A stretch of 64,000 nucleotides of DNA from CAZODA01 sp964578485 (lineage in GTDB: Bacteria > Bacteroidota > Bacteroidia > Bacteroidales > Marinilabiliaceae): positions 154,961-218,960 of the forward strand of contig CAZODA010000001.1 in NCBI GenBank assembly GCA_964578485.1, read 5' to 3'. The notes beneath the pieces were generated by a model, which was not told the origin of the DNA, ran no database searches, and was given only the letters and a program-made list of their open reading frames with translations. Both the position numbers and the translations under genes were made by a program. Positions 18,212-28,380 of this stretch are shown here, in pieces (within the stretch, counting starts at the first letter, position 1; each line of letters opens with the position of its first letter).

Positions 18212-19555
18212 TTATCCGGGAATTCTAAGCATAAACTCATCTAATTGTCCACTAAGTATCAGCAGAGATAATTCGAGCATTTTTGACTGATACAATGCAT
18301 CAAGTGCACGATCAACAGCGTTAATATAGCTCAGTTGAAATTCTCTAAATCCTAATCCCGAGAGCACTCCGAGTTCATATCTTTCGAGAGCAAGGTCAAG
18401 ATTAACACCTGACACCTCCATATTCTTCATTTCAAAATCAATCATCAACAAGTTATTAATATAGGTATTATACAAGGTATGTAGTTCGCTCATAACTTGC
18501 AACTTAATATCTTCAAGGGATAACTTCTCGTTTTCTCTCAGTATTTTTGCATTTTTAATCATTCTGTTTACCTGAAAGCCATTAAAGATATTCATTGAAG
18601 CCTCTACTCCATAATTAAAACCATGAGATTTTGTAAAGGTTGCGATACCAGCTGGCGATTCAGACCGATTATATGTATATCCTGTAACAAGGTCGAGATT
18701 TGGGAATCTATTTGCTCTTGCCATTTTAATTTCAGTATCTGAAATTTCTATTCCCATTAATGAGGCCAATATTGAAGAGTTATTCTCACTAGTCATAAGT
18801 TCGAGGTCATCACGATTAAGTGGCGTACCTAAAATAATAGTATCGGACACATATTTAGTTACAAGTAAATCTTGATTAATGAGTTTATTCAATTTAATAT
18901 ATGCATTTTTCAGCAATTCATCCTGTCTTACTATATATGAGCTATCGGCATTAAAATCAAGTTGTGCGTGTTGCAGGTCCATTCCCGAGGCAGAACCTAT
19001 ATTAACTTGTTCTGTAATTATTCTGAATCTTTCTTTAGATAATTCCATTAATTTTCTTGCAGCTCCAACTCTATGCTCCTGAACAACAATCCTATAATAT
19101 TGATCGCTAATATCTAATATTAAATTTTCAATCATTTGTCTTGTTCTAAGCTCGCTTAATGATAGTTGCAAGCCACTTCGCTTATATGATGCAAACATAC
19201 CAAGGCCGTCAAATACGCGCCAAGAAGCATTAATGCCGGCTCCTATATTTTCAGAATGCACATCACTAAAGGCACGTTGTTCACCTCCATCAAAAGCAGT
19301 AACTCTTTCCTGATTAGTTTTTGACTCATTATATCTTCCCGATGCTCCAACTGAAGGTAAAAATGGCTGTAAAGAATGATTATTGGCTGAAATTATTTGT
19401 TGATTCATCAGTATTTGAACAGAAGGGTTTTCTTCAAGGCCTTTATCAATTAACTCTGATAAAGTTAAGAGATTTTGTGCCGGCGCATAAGAACAAAACA
19501 TCCAACAAAAAATCACTAGGACATTAATAAGCTTTATTATAAATTTAAATTTCAT
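18212..19555 (-). CDS. TolC-family outer-membrane efflux protein
   Basis: Outer-membrane channel of a tripartite RND efflux system. 447 residues: signal peptide about 1-27, then two OEP repeats of long helices and barrel strands. The first begins with LLTLSELIDKGLEENPSVQI; the second has the typical FPNLDLVTGYTYNRSE strand followed by FNYGVEASMNIFNGFQVNRMIKNAK. The C-terminal helix has 'LALERYELGVLSGLGFREFQLSYINAVDRALDAL', usual for the family. It lies 71 bp after the RND pump on the same strand and is the last gene of the efflux operon. The exported substrate cannot be told from sequence. Confidence 0.9.
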   Translation of the reverse strand: MKFKFIIKLINVLVIFCWMFCSYAPAQNLLTLSELIDKGLEENPSVQILMNQQIISANNHSLQPFLPSVGASGRYNESKTNQERVTAFDGGEQRAFSDVHSENIGAGINASWRVFDGLGMFASYKRSGLQLSLSELRTRQMIENLILDISDQYYRIVVQEHRVGAARKLMELSKERFRIITEQVNIGSASGMDLQHAQLDFNADSSYIVRQDELLKNAYIKLNKLINQDLLVTKYVSDTIILGTPLNRDDLELMTSENNSSILASLMGIEISDTEIKMARANRFPNLDLVTGYTYNRSESPAGIATFTKSHGFNYGVEASMNIFNGFQVNRMIKNAKILRENEKLSLEDIKLQVMSELHTLYNTYINNLLMIDFEMKNMEVSGVNLDLALERYELGVLSGLGFREFQLSYINAVDRALDALYQSKMLELSLLILSGQLDEFMLRIPG

Positions 19556-19626
19556 TTATTAGAGATTTGATATAAAAATTTATTTATGGAACAACTCTTT
19601 AGCAATTTATTAATAAGCTAATAGTA

Positions 19627-22600
19627 TTAAGCAGCATCACTTATATTAGAAACAGCTTTAGTTTTTTCTGAAACAAAGGAATAGATTACCGGTATCACAT
19701 AAAGTGTTAAAAAAGTAGAAAGTGATAAGCCACCCACAACAGCGATACCCATTGAAACACGACTTTCGGCACCAGCGCCCCATGCCATTGCCATTGGCAA
19801 TATTCCTAATATTGTAGAAATACTTGTCATTAAAATAGGTCTGAAACGAGCTGCTGCAGCCTCTCTGATAGCCTCATAAACAGGTAAACCTGCTGCTTTT
19901 CTCTGGTTAGCAAATTCCACCATAAGGATACCATTTTTTGATACCAGTCCTATTAACATTATAATCCCTATTTGGCTAAAAATATTTAATGTTTGTCCAA
20001 AGTACCATAAGGAAAGCAAGGCTCCAAGCAAGGCAAAAGGTACAGACAGCATAATAATAAAAGGATCTCTGAAACTTTCAAACTGAGCTGCTAAAACCAG
20101 ATAAATTAATATCAAGGCCAAGACAAAAGCAAAAAGTAAGCTTGAGGTACTTTCTACAAAATCTTTTGAGTCGCCGGCCAATTCAGTACTAAAGGTATCG
20201 TCCAGAACTCTCGCGGCTATTCTATCCATTTCCTCTAATCCGTCACCCAGGGTATATCCTTTTGCCAATCCTGCTGACACTGTAGCAGCAACAAATCTAT
20301 TATATCTAAACAATTGTGGTGGTGCGCTACTTTCTTCCATAGTAACCAGATTGTCGAGTTGAATAAGTTCTCCTGATCGATTCCTCACATTAAGGGAAGC
20401 AATATCGGCGGGACGATTTCTATTTTCTCTTTCAATTTCTCCAATAATATAATATTGTTTCCCATTCATAATATAATAAGCCATCCGCTGGCCGCTCAAT
20501 GTAAGCTGCAGGGTTTGTGCAATATCCTGAACAGAAACACCCAACAATGCTGCCTTTTCACGGTCAATATTAATTCTCAATTCCGGTTTGGAAAATTTTA
20601 AGTTAACATCATAATTCTGAAAATATTTACTTTGACTGACTTCTTCCATAAAAATGGGAAGGAATTCTTTTAATTTTTCAAGATTTTGTGCTTGCAAAAC
20701 ATACTGAACCGGCAAGCCTCCCCTTCTTCCTCCAAAGGTTTGCTGCTGGGTTACAAAGCTTCTTGCACCTGTAAGATCGCGTATTTCCATAGCCAGATCA
20801 TCAGCAATTTCCTGTTGAGTGCGACTACGATCTTTAGCTTCAGTTAATGTAACATTAAAATTAGCAGCATTATTATTCCACATTCCTACTACCTGAAATA
20901 TGCTTTGTGTTTCCGGTACTTTCTCCATAACCAGATATGCCAGTTCATCGGTATATCTAAGTGTATAATCAAAGGTAGCCCCTTCAGGAGCAGTAGAGCT
21001 TATATTTATCTGGGCACGATCTTCCATAGGAGCCATTTCAGATGGGATTGAAATCCACAATACTATTATTATAATAATGGATGCTATCATAATAATCGGC
21101 GTTAGATACCATCTTTTCATGAATTTTTCCAATGAACGACGATATATCCCTGTCAGCCAAATGAAGAAAGGTTCTGTTGCTCTATAAAAGGCATTATGCC
21201 CTTTATCTCTTTTCTTCATAATACGAGACGACAACATTGGCGTAAGTGTAAGAGCTGCAAACGATGAAATAATAACAGCCCCGGCAATTACTATACTAAA
21301 TTCTCTAAAAAGCCGTCCTGTTACTCCTTGCAAAAACACAATGGGAAAGAATACAGCTACTAAAGTGATAGTAGTGGCTATAACAGCAAAAAAGACTTCC
21401 GCGGTTCCTTCTATACCGGCATTTATAGGGTCTAATCCTTTTTCAATTTTAGTATAGATATTCTCCATTACGAGAATAGCGTCGTCCACCACCAGACCGA
21501 TAGAAAGTACAACAGCAAGGAAAGTTAAGACATTAATTGTAAATCCGGCCATATACATTATAAAGAAGGCTCCTATAAGTGAAACCGGTATTGCAATAAC
21601 GGGAATGATTGTTGTTCTCCAATCGCGCAAAAACAAAAATATAACCAAGACTACAAGAATAAAGGCCATATAAATGGTTTGCTGCACTTCATTAATTGAA
21701 TCTCGGATATATTGAGTATTATCAAATCCCACTTCAGCAATAATATCTGCAGGTAAATCTCGTCTTAATTCTTCAAGTCTAACAAGTGCTTCATCTACAA
21801 TAGAAATATAATTGGCACCCGGTTGAGGGATCAAAACATTATTAACCATTGGCACCCCGTTCATTTTAAGGATGCTGCGCATATTTTCCGCTTCAATAAC
21901 GGTACGTCCTAAATTTTCAAAACGGACAACACGATCTCCATCCTGATAAACTACGAGGCGGTTAAAATCATCAATAGAAGTAAAACGCCCCATTGTTCTC
22001 ACGGTCAGTTCTATATTATCACCTTCGATACTTCCTGATGGCAGTTCGATATTTTCTCGATTCAAGGCATTTCTAACATCCACCGGGGTCAAGCCATAAG
22101 CAGCAAGTTTTGCAGGATCCATCCACATTCGTACAGCAAAACGTTTAGCTCCCCAGGTCATAACCTCACTTACACCGGGTATTGTTTGTAATCTCTCTTT
22201 AAAGTTTACTTCTGCAAATTCTGTTAAATCAATTAAAGATCTTGACTCACTACGTATTGATATTGAAAAAATTGGCTGAGCATCAGCATCTGCCTTTCTA
22301 ACTGTTGGAGGATCTGCATCAGGTGGTAATCTCCGCATAACTCCCGACACTTTATCACGAACATCATTTGCTGCAGTTTCCAGATCTACTTCAAGGTCAA
22401 ATTCTACAGTTATTCTACTACTTCCATCCCTACTTGAGCTTGAAATACTTCTAATACCCGGTATTCCATTAATAGCTTGTTCCAGTGGTTCTGTTATCTG
22501 TGTTTCTATAACATCAGCATTTGCTCCAACATAGCCGGTAGATACAGAAACAATAGGTTGATCAACACTTGGGAAGTCACGTACTCCGAGGTAACTATAT

Positions 22601-22683
22601 CCAATAATTCCAATTATCACGATAAACAAATTCATGACAATGGCTAAAACCGGCCGTTTTATACTTATCGACGATAAACTCAT
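19627..22683 (-). CDS. RND-family (HAE1/AcrB-type) efflux pump
   Basis: Inner-membrane proton-driven drug/hydrophobe exporter, 1018 residues, the usual AcrB length with 12 helices and two large periplasmic loops. It starts MSLSSISIKRPVLAIVMNLF (TM1). The proton-relay acids are present in TM4 as VVDDAIL (Asp400, Asp401) and the matching lysine in TM10 as GLVSKNGIL (Lys916). FxGxTG-like VFLQGVTGRLFREFS and the porter-domain motif PGVSEVMTWGAK are also seen. The Asp-Asp-Lys set marks it as HAE1 and not a metal (CusA) pump. The gene lies between the fusion-protein gene (184 bp upstream) and the TolC gene (71 bp downstream). Confidence 0.95.
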   Translation of the reverse strand: MSLSSISIKRPVLAIVMNLFIVIIGIIGYSYLGVRDFPSVDQPIVSVSTGYVGANADVIETQITEPLEQAINGIPGIRSISSSSRDGSSRITVEFDLEVDLETAANDVRDKVSGVMRRLPPDADPPTVRKADADAQPIFSISIRSESRSLIDLTEFAEVNFKERLQTIPGVSEVMTWGAKRFAVRMWMDPAKLAAYGLTPVDVRNALNRENIELPSGSIEGDNIELTVRTMGRFTSIDDFNRLVVYQDGDRVVRFENLGRTVIEAENMRSILKMNGVPMVNNVLIPQPGANYISIVDEALVRLEELRRDLPADIIAEVGFDNTQYIRDSINEVQQTIYMAFILVVLVIFLFLRDWRTTIIPVIAIPVSLIGAFFIMYMAGFTINVLTFLAVVLSIGLVVDDAILVMENIYTKIEKGLDPINAGIEGTAEVFFAVIATTITLVAVFFPIVFLQGVTGRLFREFSIVIAGAVIISSFAALTLTPMLSSRIMKKRDKGHNAFYRATEPFFIWLTGIYRRSLEKFMKRWYLTPIIMIASIIIIIVLWISIPSEMAPMEDRAQINISSTAPEGATFDYTLRYTDELAYLVMEKVPETQSIFQVVGMWNNNAANFNVTLTEAKDRSRTQQEIADDLAMEIRDLTGARSFVTQQQTFGGRRGGLPVQYVLQAQNLEKLKEFLPIFMEEVSQSKYFQNYDVNLKFSKPELRINIDREKAALLGVSVQDIAQTLQLTLSGQRMAYYIMNGKQYYIIGEIERENRNRPADIASLNVRNRSGELIQLDNLVTMEESSAPPQLFRYNRFVAATVSAGLAKGYTLGDGLEEMDRIAARVLDDTFSTELAGDSKDFVESTSSLLFAFVLALILIYLVLAAQFESFRDPFIIMLSVPFALLGALLSLWYFGQTLNIFSQIGIIMLIGLVSKNGILMVEFANQRKAAGLPVYEAIREAAAARFRPILMTSISTILGILPMAMAWGAGAESRVSMGIAVVGGLSLSTFLTLYVIPVIYSFVSEKTKAVSNISDAA

Positions 22684-22867
22684 TTTATTATCTTGTCAAT
22701 TTTCAATAAACATATAAACTATCAAATCTCAGTTTTTACAACATTCATTTTAAATGTTCAAAGCTATAACTCACATGTAGCAAAAAATAAAATTCGATCT
22801 CATAAATTATCCTTATATTAATTTAATAACCAAAAAACAATTATAAGGTTTTTGTTCAGGGCTTTTA

Positions 22868-23935
22868 TTATTCCAAATTTTTAAGGGTAACAGGCATACC
22901 TGTTCTTAATTGAAGAATACCACTTGTTATAATAGTATCACCTATTGCAAGTCCTTCACTCACTGATATCATATTTTCAGTTCTATTTCCTGTAACAATG
23001 GGAAGCTGAATGGCATTACCATTACGATAAACAAAAATCAAGTCCCCGTCCATTTGGGGAATAATTGCTTCTGTAGGAACCAACATCACATTTTCATCTC
23101 TGCTAATTACAATTCTTATATCAGTAAACATCCCGGGCAAAAGTTTCTGATCTTCGTTTGAAAACCATGCTCTAAGGTTTATTGATCTGGTACCTGTATC
23201 AACAGAAGGATCAATAGCATAGACCTTTGCTTCAAAAACCTCATCAAAACCGGAAACATTAAAATATGCAGTCCTTCCTGTCAAACCGTATGCTTGGTAA
23301 CGTTCAGGAATTGAAAATTCTAAGCGCAAAGGACTTATCCTAACAAGGCGTGCTATTCTGTTTCCCGGTTGAAGCCAAGCACCCGGACTTGCATATCTAA
23401 ATCCTATTGTACCATCAAAAGGTGCACGAATATTAGTTTTTTCAATCCTTGTATCAAGCAATTTAATTTCAGCTTCTATAACCAACAGATCTGTTTGCAC
23501 CTTATCAAAGACCTCGCGACTAATTGCTTCTTTTTCCAACAACACTTTCTGGCGTTCAAATGTCTGCTGAATCAGTTTGCGCTGGTGAATAGCCTTATCT
23601 CTTTGAGCCTGTAATTCAGAATCATCAATTCGCACCAACAAATCTCCCCTTTTTACTTTTGTTCCCTCTTCAAAATGCACAGAATAGATCAATCCTGAAA
23701 TTTCTGTTGACACATCCACTTCTTCACTGGCAATTAATGAACCGGCGGCTCTAATAGTATTTTCCATAACACCGGGAGTTAACAATACTGCAGAAACCGA
23801 TAAATCAGATTCCCGATTCGATGTTAGCTGACTTTGTTCATCGCGAGTAAAAAAACCAATCCTTGGAATTATAATAATTCCAAGGATGATAATAAGCAAT
23901 GCTATTTGAATAGTTCTTTTTAATGACTTTTTCAT
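22868..23935 (-). CDS. RND efflux membrane-fusion (adaptor) protein
   Basis: Periplasmic adaptor that joins the RND pump to the TolC-like channel. 355 residues: an N-terminal membrane anchor (about 10-27, no lipobox cysteine), a lipoyl half-motif 'EEVDVSTEISGLIYSVHFEEG' split around a short coiled coil (about 105-165, QRDKAIHQRKLIQQTFERQK), the second half 'NIRAPFDGTIGFRYASPGAW', then a beta-barrel domain and a membrane-proximal domain. The coiled coil is short, as in MexA-like adaptors. It is the first gene of the operon, 318 bp downstream of the MerR-type regulator gene on the same strand. Confidence 0.92.
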   Translation of the reverse strand: MKKSLKRTIQIALLIIILGIIIIPRIGFFTRDEQSQLTSNRESDLSVSAVLLTPGVMENTIRAAGSLIASEEVDVSTEISGLIYSVHFEEGTKVKRGDLLVRIDDSELQAQRDKAIHQRKLIQQTFERQKVLLEKEAISREVFDKVQTDLLVIEAEIKLLDTRIEKTNIRAPFDGTIGFRYASPGAWLQPGNRIARLVRISPLRLEFSIPERYQAYGLTGRTAYFNVSGFDEVFEAKVYAIDPSVDTGTRSINLRAWFSNEDQKLLPGMFTDIRIVISRDENVMLVPTEAIIPQMDGDLIFVYRNGNAIQLPIVTGNRTENMISVSEGLAIGDTIITSGILQLRTGMPVTLKNLE

Positions 23936-24253
23936 TTAGTTATAATATTTCTTTTTATAGTAGTATCAAACACGAACAACAGCACTAAATTTAACAAGGC
24001 ACCAAATTAATCTTTTATTATGGAGAATAATGTCAATACAATTATAAAATATATTAAATATTAACAATTAATAAGTACTTAAATCCCTCTATAGTATAAA
24101 AGCTTGAACCGCCCCTTAATTATGGTAATTATGACTAATTTTATTATTAAAAGTTTAATTAGCTGTTATCTTAGTTTTATTAAATAATGTTAAACTACTT
24201 ACAAATAAATTATGGCCATTAATTATATGAATCAATTGGGGCGAAAAATCAAA
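23936..24253. promoter_or_regulatory. Leader region of the efflux operon
   Basis: A 318-bp AT-rich gap between the MerR-type regulator (upstream) and the adaptor gene. It should hold the efflux promoter and any operator, but no TTTG/TAnnTTTG pair or clear MerR-type dyad was recognised by eye. Confidence 0.3.
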
Positions 24254-25141
24254 TTATTTCTTCAAGCTTTCAATTGCTTCCCTAAAAGACTTTGCAGTTG
24301 ACACAACTGTGAAGCCTTCAGGAAGTTCCTGATCAATATTTTGAAGTTGATATCCAGAAATAAAGAATGGAAGTTTCGGGAACATATAGTGCAACATGTT
24401 AAATAATTCATTGAGTTCTTCAGTTGAATAGGCAGAAACAAAAGAACTTACAAAAGCTACGGCTTGCTTTACTTTTTGAATTTGTTGAAGATCACTCAAA
24501 GGAACTGAAGGTCCAAGATAAATAACTTCAAATCCTGATTTTCTGGCAAGGAGATTAAAAAACAATAGACCAATTTCGTGCCATTCATTTTCAGGCAAAA
24601 ACATAATGATCCTTGGCTTAGCAATTTCCGTTAAAGATATTTCATTATCGATAGCTACAAATAATTTTTGCCGTATAAGATTGGAGATAAAGTGTTCTTC
24701 AGCTGCACACACGGTTCCTGCTTGCCATAAAAGGCCTACACGCTCTAAAAAAGGAAATATTATTGTTTCAACAGTAACTTCAAAACCATATTTAATTATA
24801 GCTGAGGATAATGCATCAACAAAACGGGTTTCGTTTAATTCTAACATTGCAACCGTTAAATTCTCAATTTGTATGTTTCCCGAACGATTATCGATAGATA
24901 AATCTAAAACACGACTCTTAATTTCCCCATCGGATAATTTTGCAATTTGTGAAATACGGATTCCATGATGATTTAGAATGGCAATATTCAAAAGTTTTTT
25001 CAAATCATTATCTGAATAATAACGAATATTCGTAGAAGTTCGTTTAGGCTGTATCAAGCCATAACGCCGTTCCCACATTCTAATAGTGTGAGCTTTAATA
25101 CCGGAAACCTTTTCAAGATCTTTTATTGAATATCGCCCCAT
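24254..25141 (-). CDS. MerR-family regulator with CarH-like cobalamin-binding domain
   Basis: A 295-residue transcription regulator. Residues 4-70 are a MerR helix-turn-helix (YSIKDLEKVSGIKAHTIRMW then ERRYGLIQPKRT). Residues ~95-165 form a four-helix cobalamin-binding cap with the CarH/LitR Wx9EH signature: Trp139, Glu149, His150. Residues ~175-295 are a Rossmann-like B12 domain in which ENEWHEIG gives the lower-ligand His188 in an E/D-x-H-x-x-G context. In CarH this arrangement binds adenosylcobalamin and releases DNA on illumination; family members usually sit by carotenoid genes, but here the neighbour is an RND efflux operon 318 bp downstream. Light or B12 response is inferred from motifs. 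Confidence 0.85.
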   Translation of the reverse strand: MGRYSIKDLEKVSGIKAHTIRMWERRYGLIQPKRTSTNIRYYSDNDLKKLLNIAILNHHGIRISQIAKLSDGEIKSRVLDLSIDNRSGNIQIENLTVAMLELNETRFVDALSSAIIKYGFEVTVETIIFPFLERVGLLWQAGTVCAAEEHFISNLIRQKLFVAIDNEISLTEIAKPRIIMFLPENEWHEIGLLFFNLLARKSGFEVIYLGPSVPLSDLQQIQKVKQAVAFVSSFVSAYSTEELNELFNMLHYMFPKLPFFISGYQLQNIDQELPEGFTVVSTAKSFREAIESLKK

Positions 25142-25589
25142 TATGTTTAATATGACAAATTATATATCAATATATTTCAACGATATAAATGATTTTTTGT
25201 TCAAAAAACATCTCTTCTTTTCTTAGGAGCTATCTCATTTTCAAAATTGGAATAACTTTTTAGTTTGTACCATTCTGGTACAATGATCAATGGACAAGGA
25301 ACAAGGAAAAATGAAAAATGAAAAATGAAAAATGGACAATGAACGATGGACAAGGAACAAGGAAAAATGAAAAATGAAAAATGAAAAATGGACAATGAAC
25401 GATGGACAAGGAAAAATGAAAAATGAAAAATGGACAAGGAACAATGAACAAGGAACAAGAAACAAGGAACAATGAACAATTAATCCATCATATTAAAACG
25501 ATTTATAGCCATTAGTAAAAATTTTTTTGACTTACTTTTATACTAATTAACAATTGCTCAAATTATTAACCTTAAATTTTTCAAGAAAA
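25142..25589. other. Non-coding stretch with a 200-bp minisatellite
   Basis: No gene is supported. 25281-25482 is a tandem mix of AATGAAAA, AATGGACAA and GGAACA units. Minus-strand frames through it only encode Phe/His/Ser runs in every frame, which is a signature of the repeat and not of a gene. The last ~100 bp form the leader of the four-module protein gene. Confidence 0.7.
25281..25482. repeat. Minisatellite of GAAAAATG / GGACAATGAAC units
   Basis: At least three ~50-70-bp higher-order copies of GGACAAGGAACAAGG, AAAAATGAAAAATG and GGACAATGAACGAT follow each other. The same unit types recur at 63301-63440 and 701-727. Confidence 0.85.
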
Positions 25590-28358
25590 ATGAAAAAAAC
25601 TTACATTTTTTTAACAGCCCTGCTGTTCATTTTTAAACTTAATGCCCAAGATTGGAATATCAGTGCGCCTGAATTCAACGATTTGGGATCTGTTACTGAA
25701 ACAGTTGTTGTAGAAGGATTAACGATTTATGCTATTGATGGCAAATCCGTTGATATTGATGCGAACAAAAAAGACCTTGATGAAGTTGAATATACTCATC
25801 GTATGAAATTAGGGGGAACCGGTTCATTTTCCGATGACGGACCTGTAGCGAGGGTAGTAGGTTTTTCTGTTGACGGAGATGTAAAGATCACTATTATGGC
25901 TATGTCGGGAAGTGGAAGTGAAGATAGAGTTCTGAACATTTCTGCCGGAAGTAAAGACAATATTCTTGATGGCATTTCTGTTTTGGGAGCCGATCTTACT
26001 GCAAGCAGTGTTATTTACCGTGGTGAGGCTGAAGACATTTATATCTGGTCGCCCAGCAGTGGGGTCAATATTTACAGGATACTTGTTGAAGAGGCTCCTG
26101 CTGAAGAAGATCCGGGCGAAGAGGATCCTGAAGATGAATTTATTACCCTTCCCTCGGATTGGAATATCAGTGCAGATGAATTCAATGACTTAGGATCTAT
26201 CACTGAAACATTAAACATTGAAGGCTTAAACATTTATGCTACTGAAGGAAAAGCAGTAGATGTAGATGCAAACAAAAAAAGTCTTGATGAAATTAATTAT
26301 ACTCATCGCATGAAATTAGGAGGATCCGGAGAGTTTTCTGAAGGCGAACCTTCATTCAGAGTATTAAGTTTTACAGTGCCGGGTGATGCAAAAATAACCA
26401 TTATGGCTATGTCTGCCTCTGGAAGCGAGGATAGAGTATTGAATATTGCAGCCGGAAGCGAAGATAACATTCTTGAAGGTATCTCAGTTTTGGGAGCCAG
26501 TTTAACGTCAAGTAGTATAATTTACCGTGGGGAAGCTGAAAATATTTATATCTGGTCGCCCAACAGTGGAGTAAACATCTATAGGATACTTGTTGAAGAA
26601 GCACCGGAAGAGGAAGATCCCGGTAGTGAAGATCCGGGTGATGAAGATCCTGAGTATATTACTCTTCCAACAGAATGGAATATCGGAGCACCTGAGTTTA
26701 ACGGTTTGGGTACCATTTCTGAAACAGTAAAGGTTGAAGGATTAAACATCTATGCTGCTGAAGGAAAGACCATAGTAGTAGAGTCAAACAAAAAGGAACT
26801 TGATGGAGTTGAATATACTCATCGTATGAAATTAGGGGGAGTAGGTGAATTTTCTGAAGGCGAACCTGCTTTTAGAGTATTAGGATTTTCAGTAGCCGGA
26901 GATGTAAAAATCACCGTTATGGCAATGTCGTCCAGTAGTAGTGAAGACCGTGTACTTAATGTAGCAGCCGGAAGTGAAGAAAACATTCTTGATGCCCTTC
27001 CTGTCTTGGGAGCAAGCCTTACAGCAAGTAGTGTTACTTACGTTGGTGAAGCCACCAACATCTATATATGGTCACCAAGTAGTGGAGTAAACGTTTACGG
27101 GTTACTTATTGAAGAAGCGCCTATTGAAGAAGATCCGGAAGATGATTATATAACTCTTCCCACAGATTGGAATATCAGTGCCCCTGAATTAAGCGATTTA
27201 GGTACCATAACTGAAACAGTGAATATAGAAGGATTAAATATTTATGCTGCTGAAGGAAAGTCAGTAGTAATCGAAACAAACAAAAAAAATCTTGATGGTG
27301 TTGAATATACTCATCGCATGAAATTAGGAGGATCCGGAGAATTTTCTGAAGGCGAACCTGCATTTAGGGTCTTAGGATTTTCAGTACCGGGAGATGCAAA
27401 AATCACCGTCATGTCTATGTCATCCAGTAGCAGTGAAGACCGTGTCTTAAATATTGCAGCCGGAAGCGAGGAAAACATTCTTGAAGCCATTCCAGCTTTG
27501 GGACCAAGTCTTACAGCAAGCAGTGTTACTTACCTTGGTGAAGCTACCAATATATATATATGGTCACCAAGTAGTGGAGTAAACATTTATAGGATACTTG
27601 TTGAAGAACCAAGCGATGACCCGGAGCCAGGTTATGTTTTATATCTATCTGACTTTGAAAATGGACTAACTAATCCCTTTGGCGTTTGGAACGGAGAAAT
27701 ATCTGTAGTGGATAATCCTGCAAAAGACGATGTTAATAATAGTGATTTAGTGTTATTACATGAAGGAAATCCTTGGAGCGGGGTATCCTTATGGTACGAC
27801 GAAGAAAATGCCATGAAACCCGGATTCAAAGCTTTTGAATTTGAAGTTTATTTTGACGAAGATGACATGCTTGAAGGTGACGATGGAACCCCAAAGGCTT
27901 ACTTCAAACTTTATGGTGCTAATAGTGCTGCAGGACATGCAGAAATTGATGTCGGTGTAAATGTTACCGAAGGAAGTAAATGGGTTACTGTAAGCTTAGA
28001 CCTTTCAAGTTTAGACTTAGATGCAGTGGATTATAAACAAATTGCCATTCAAAGTGAAGTTGGAAATTACTATGTTGATAACCTAAGGTTTATTTCTGAA
28101 ATTGAATATGATTGGGTTTTACCCGATTTGGAGGAAGAAACATTTATACCTAAACAAACGATTAAACAAAATATTTACAGCATTAACAAAGCTATTGTTG
28201 TAAATGATAGTGAAGGAAAATTTGTAACAGTATATAATACTAATGGTTCACAGATTTATGGTGCTCAAGCACAAACTTCTGAAATCACAATTCCTGCAAT
28301 TTCCGGCATTTACATTGTTGTAATCGACAATATTGCAACAAAAGTAATTGTTCGATAA
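25590..28358 (+). CDS. Secreted protein of four tandem beta-rich modules, C-terminal binding-like domain and sorting tail
   Basis: A 922-residue secreted protein with no recognisable catalytic domain. The start at 25590 (MKKTYIFLTALLFIFKLNAQ) gives a clean signal peptide; an ATG 36 bp upstream would spoil it. Four copies of a ~145-residue module begin with D/E-WNI at 25650, 26157, 26673 and 27165 (steps of 169, 172 and 164 codons). Each has a YTHRMKLGG strand, SSEDRVLN and a closing YIWSPSSGVNIYRILVEE. Glu/Asp/Pro-rich linkers (EEDPGEEDPEDE) separate them. Similar modules are, to my recollection, attached to pectate lyases in other Bacteroidota, so glycan binding is the likely role. Residues ~680-850 resemble a galactose-binding beta-sandwich, and the last ~60 are T9SS-like. 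Confidence 0.8.
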   Translation: MKKTYIFLTALLFIFKLNAQDWNISAPEFNDLGSVTETVVVEGLTIYAIDGKSVDIDANKKDLDEVEYTHRMKLGGTGSFSDDGPVARVVGFSVDGDVKITIMAMSGSGSEDRVLNISAGSKDNILDGISVLGADLTASSVIYRGEAEDIYIWSPSSGVNIYRILVEEAPAEEDPGEEDPEDEFITLPSDWNISADEFNDLGSITETLNIEGLNIYATEGKAVDVDANKKSLDEINYTHRMKLGGSGEFSEGEPSFRVLSFTVPGDAKITIMAMSASGSEDRVLNIAAGSEDNILEGISVLGASLTSSSIIYRGEAENIYIWSPNSGVNIYRILVEEAPEEEDPGSEDPGDEDPEYITLPTEWNIGAPEFNGLGTISETVKVEGLNIYAAEGKTIVVESNKKELDGVEYTHRMKLGGVGEFSEGEPAFRVLGFSVAGDVKITVMAMSSSSSEDRVLNVAAGSEENILDALPVLGASLTASSVTYVGEATNIYIWSPSSGVNVYGLLIEEAPIEEDPEDDYITLPTDWNISAPELSDLGTITETVNIEGLNIYAAEGKSVVIETNKKNLDGVEYTHRMKLGGSGEFSEGEPAFRVLGFSVPGDAKITVMSMSSSSSEDRVLNIAAGSEENILEAIPALGPSLTASSVTYLGEATNIYIWSPSSGVNIYRILVEEPSDDPEPGYVLYLSDFENGLTNPFGVWNGEISVVDNPAKDDVNNSDLVLLHEGNPWSGVSLWYDEENAMKPGFKAFEFEVYFDEDDMLEGDDGTPKAYFKLYGANSAAGHAEIDVGVNVTEGSKWVTVSLDLSSLDLDAVDYKQIAIQSEVGNYYVDNLRFISEIEYDWVLPDLEEETFIPKQTIKQNIYSINKAIVVNDSEGKFVTVYNTNGSQIYGAQAQTSEITIPAISGIYIVVIDNIATKVIVR

Positions 28359-28380
28359 AATGAGCATATAAACCACATTG

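Noticed and set aside
18043..18240. 65-codon frame overlapping the TolC-like gene end
   Set aside because: It overlaps the real gene out of frame and has AT-driven composition with no family features.
25201..25479. Minus-strand frames rich in Phe/His/Ser in all three phases
   Set aside because: They are the translation of a minisatellite; all frames give similar runs and none has a leader or domain.
25281..25482. Possible CRISPR-like array
   Set aside because: There are no constant-length spacers; the units are contiguous short tandem repeats and no cas gene is near.
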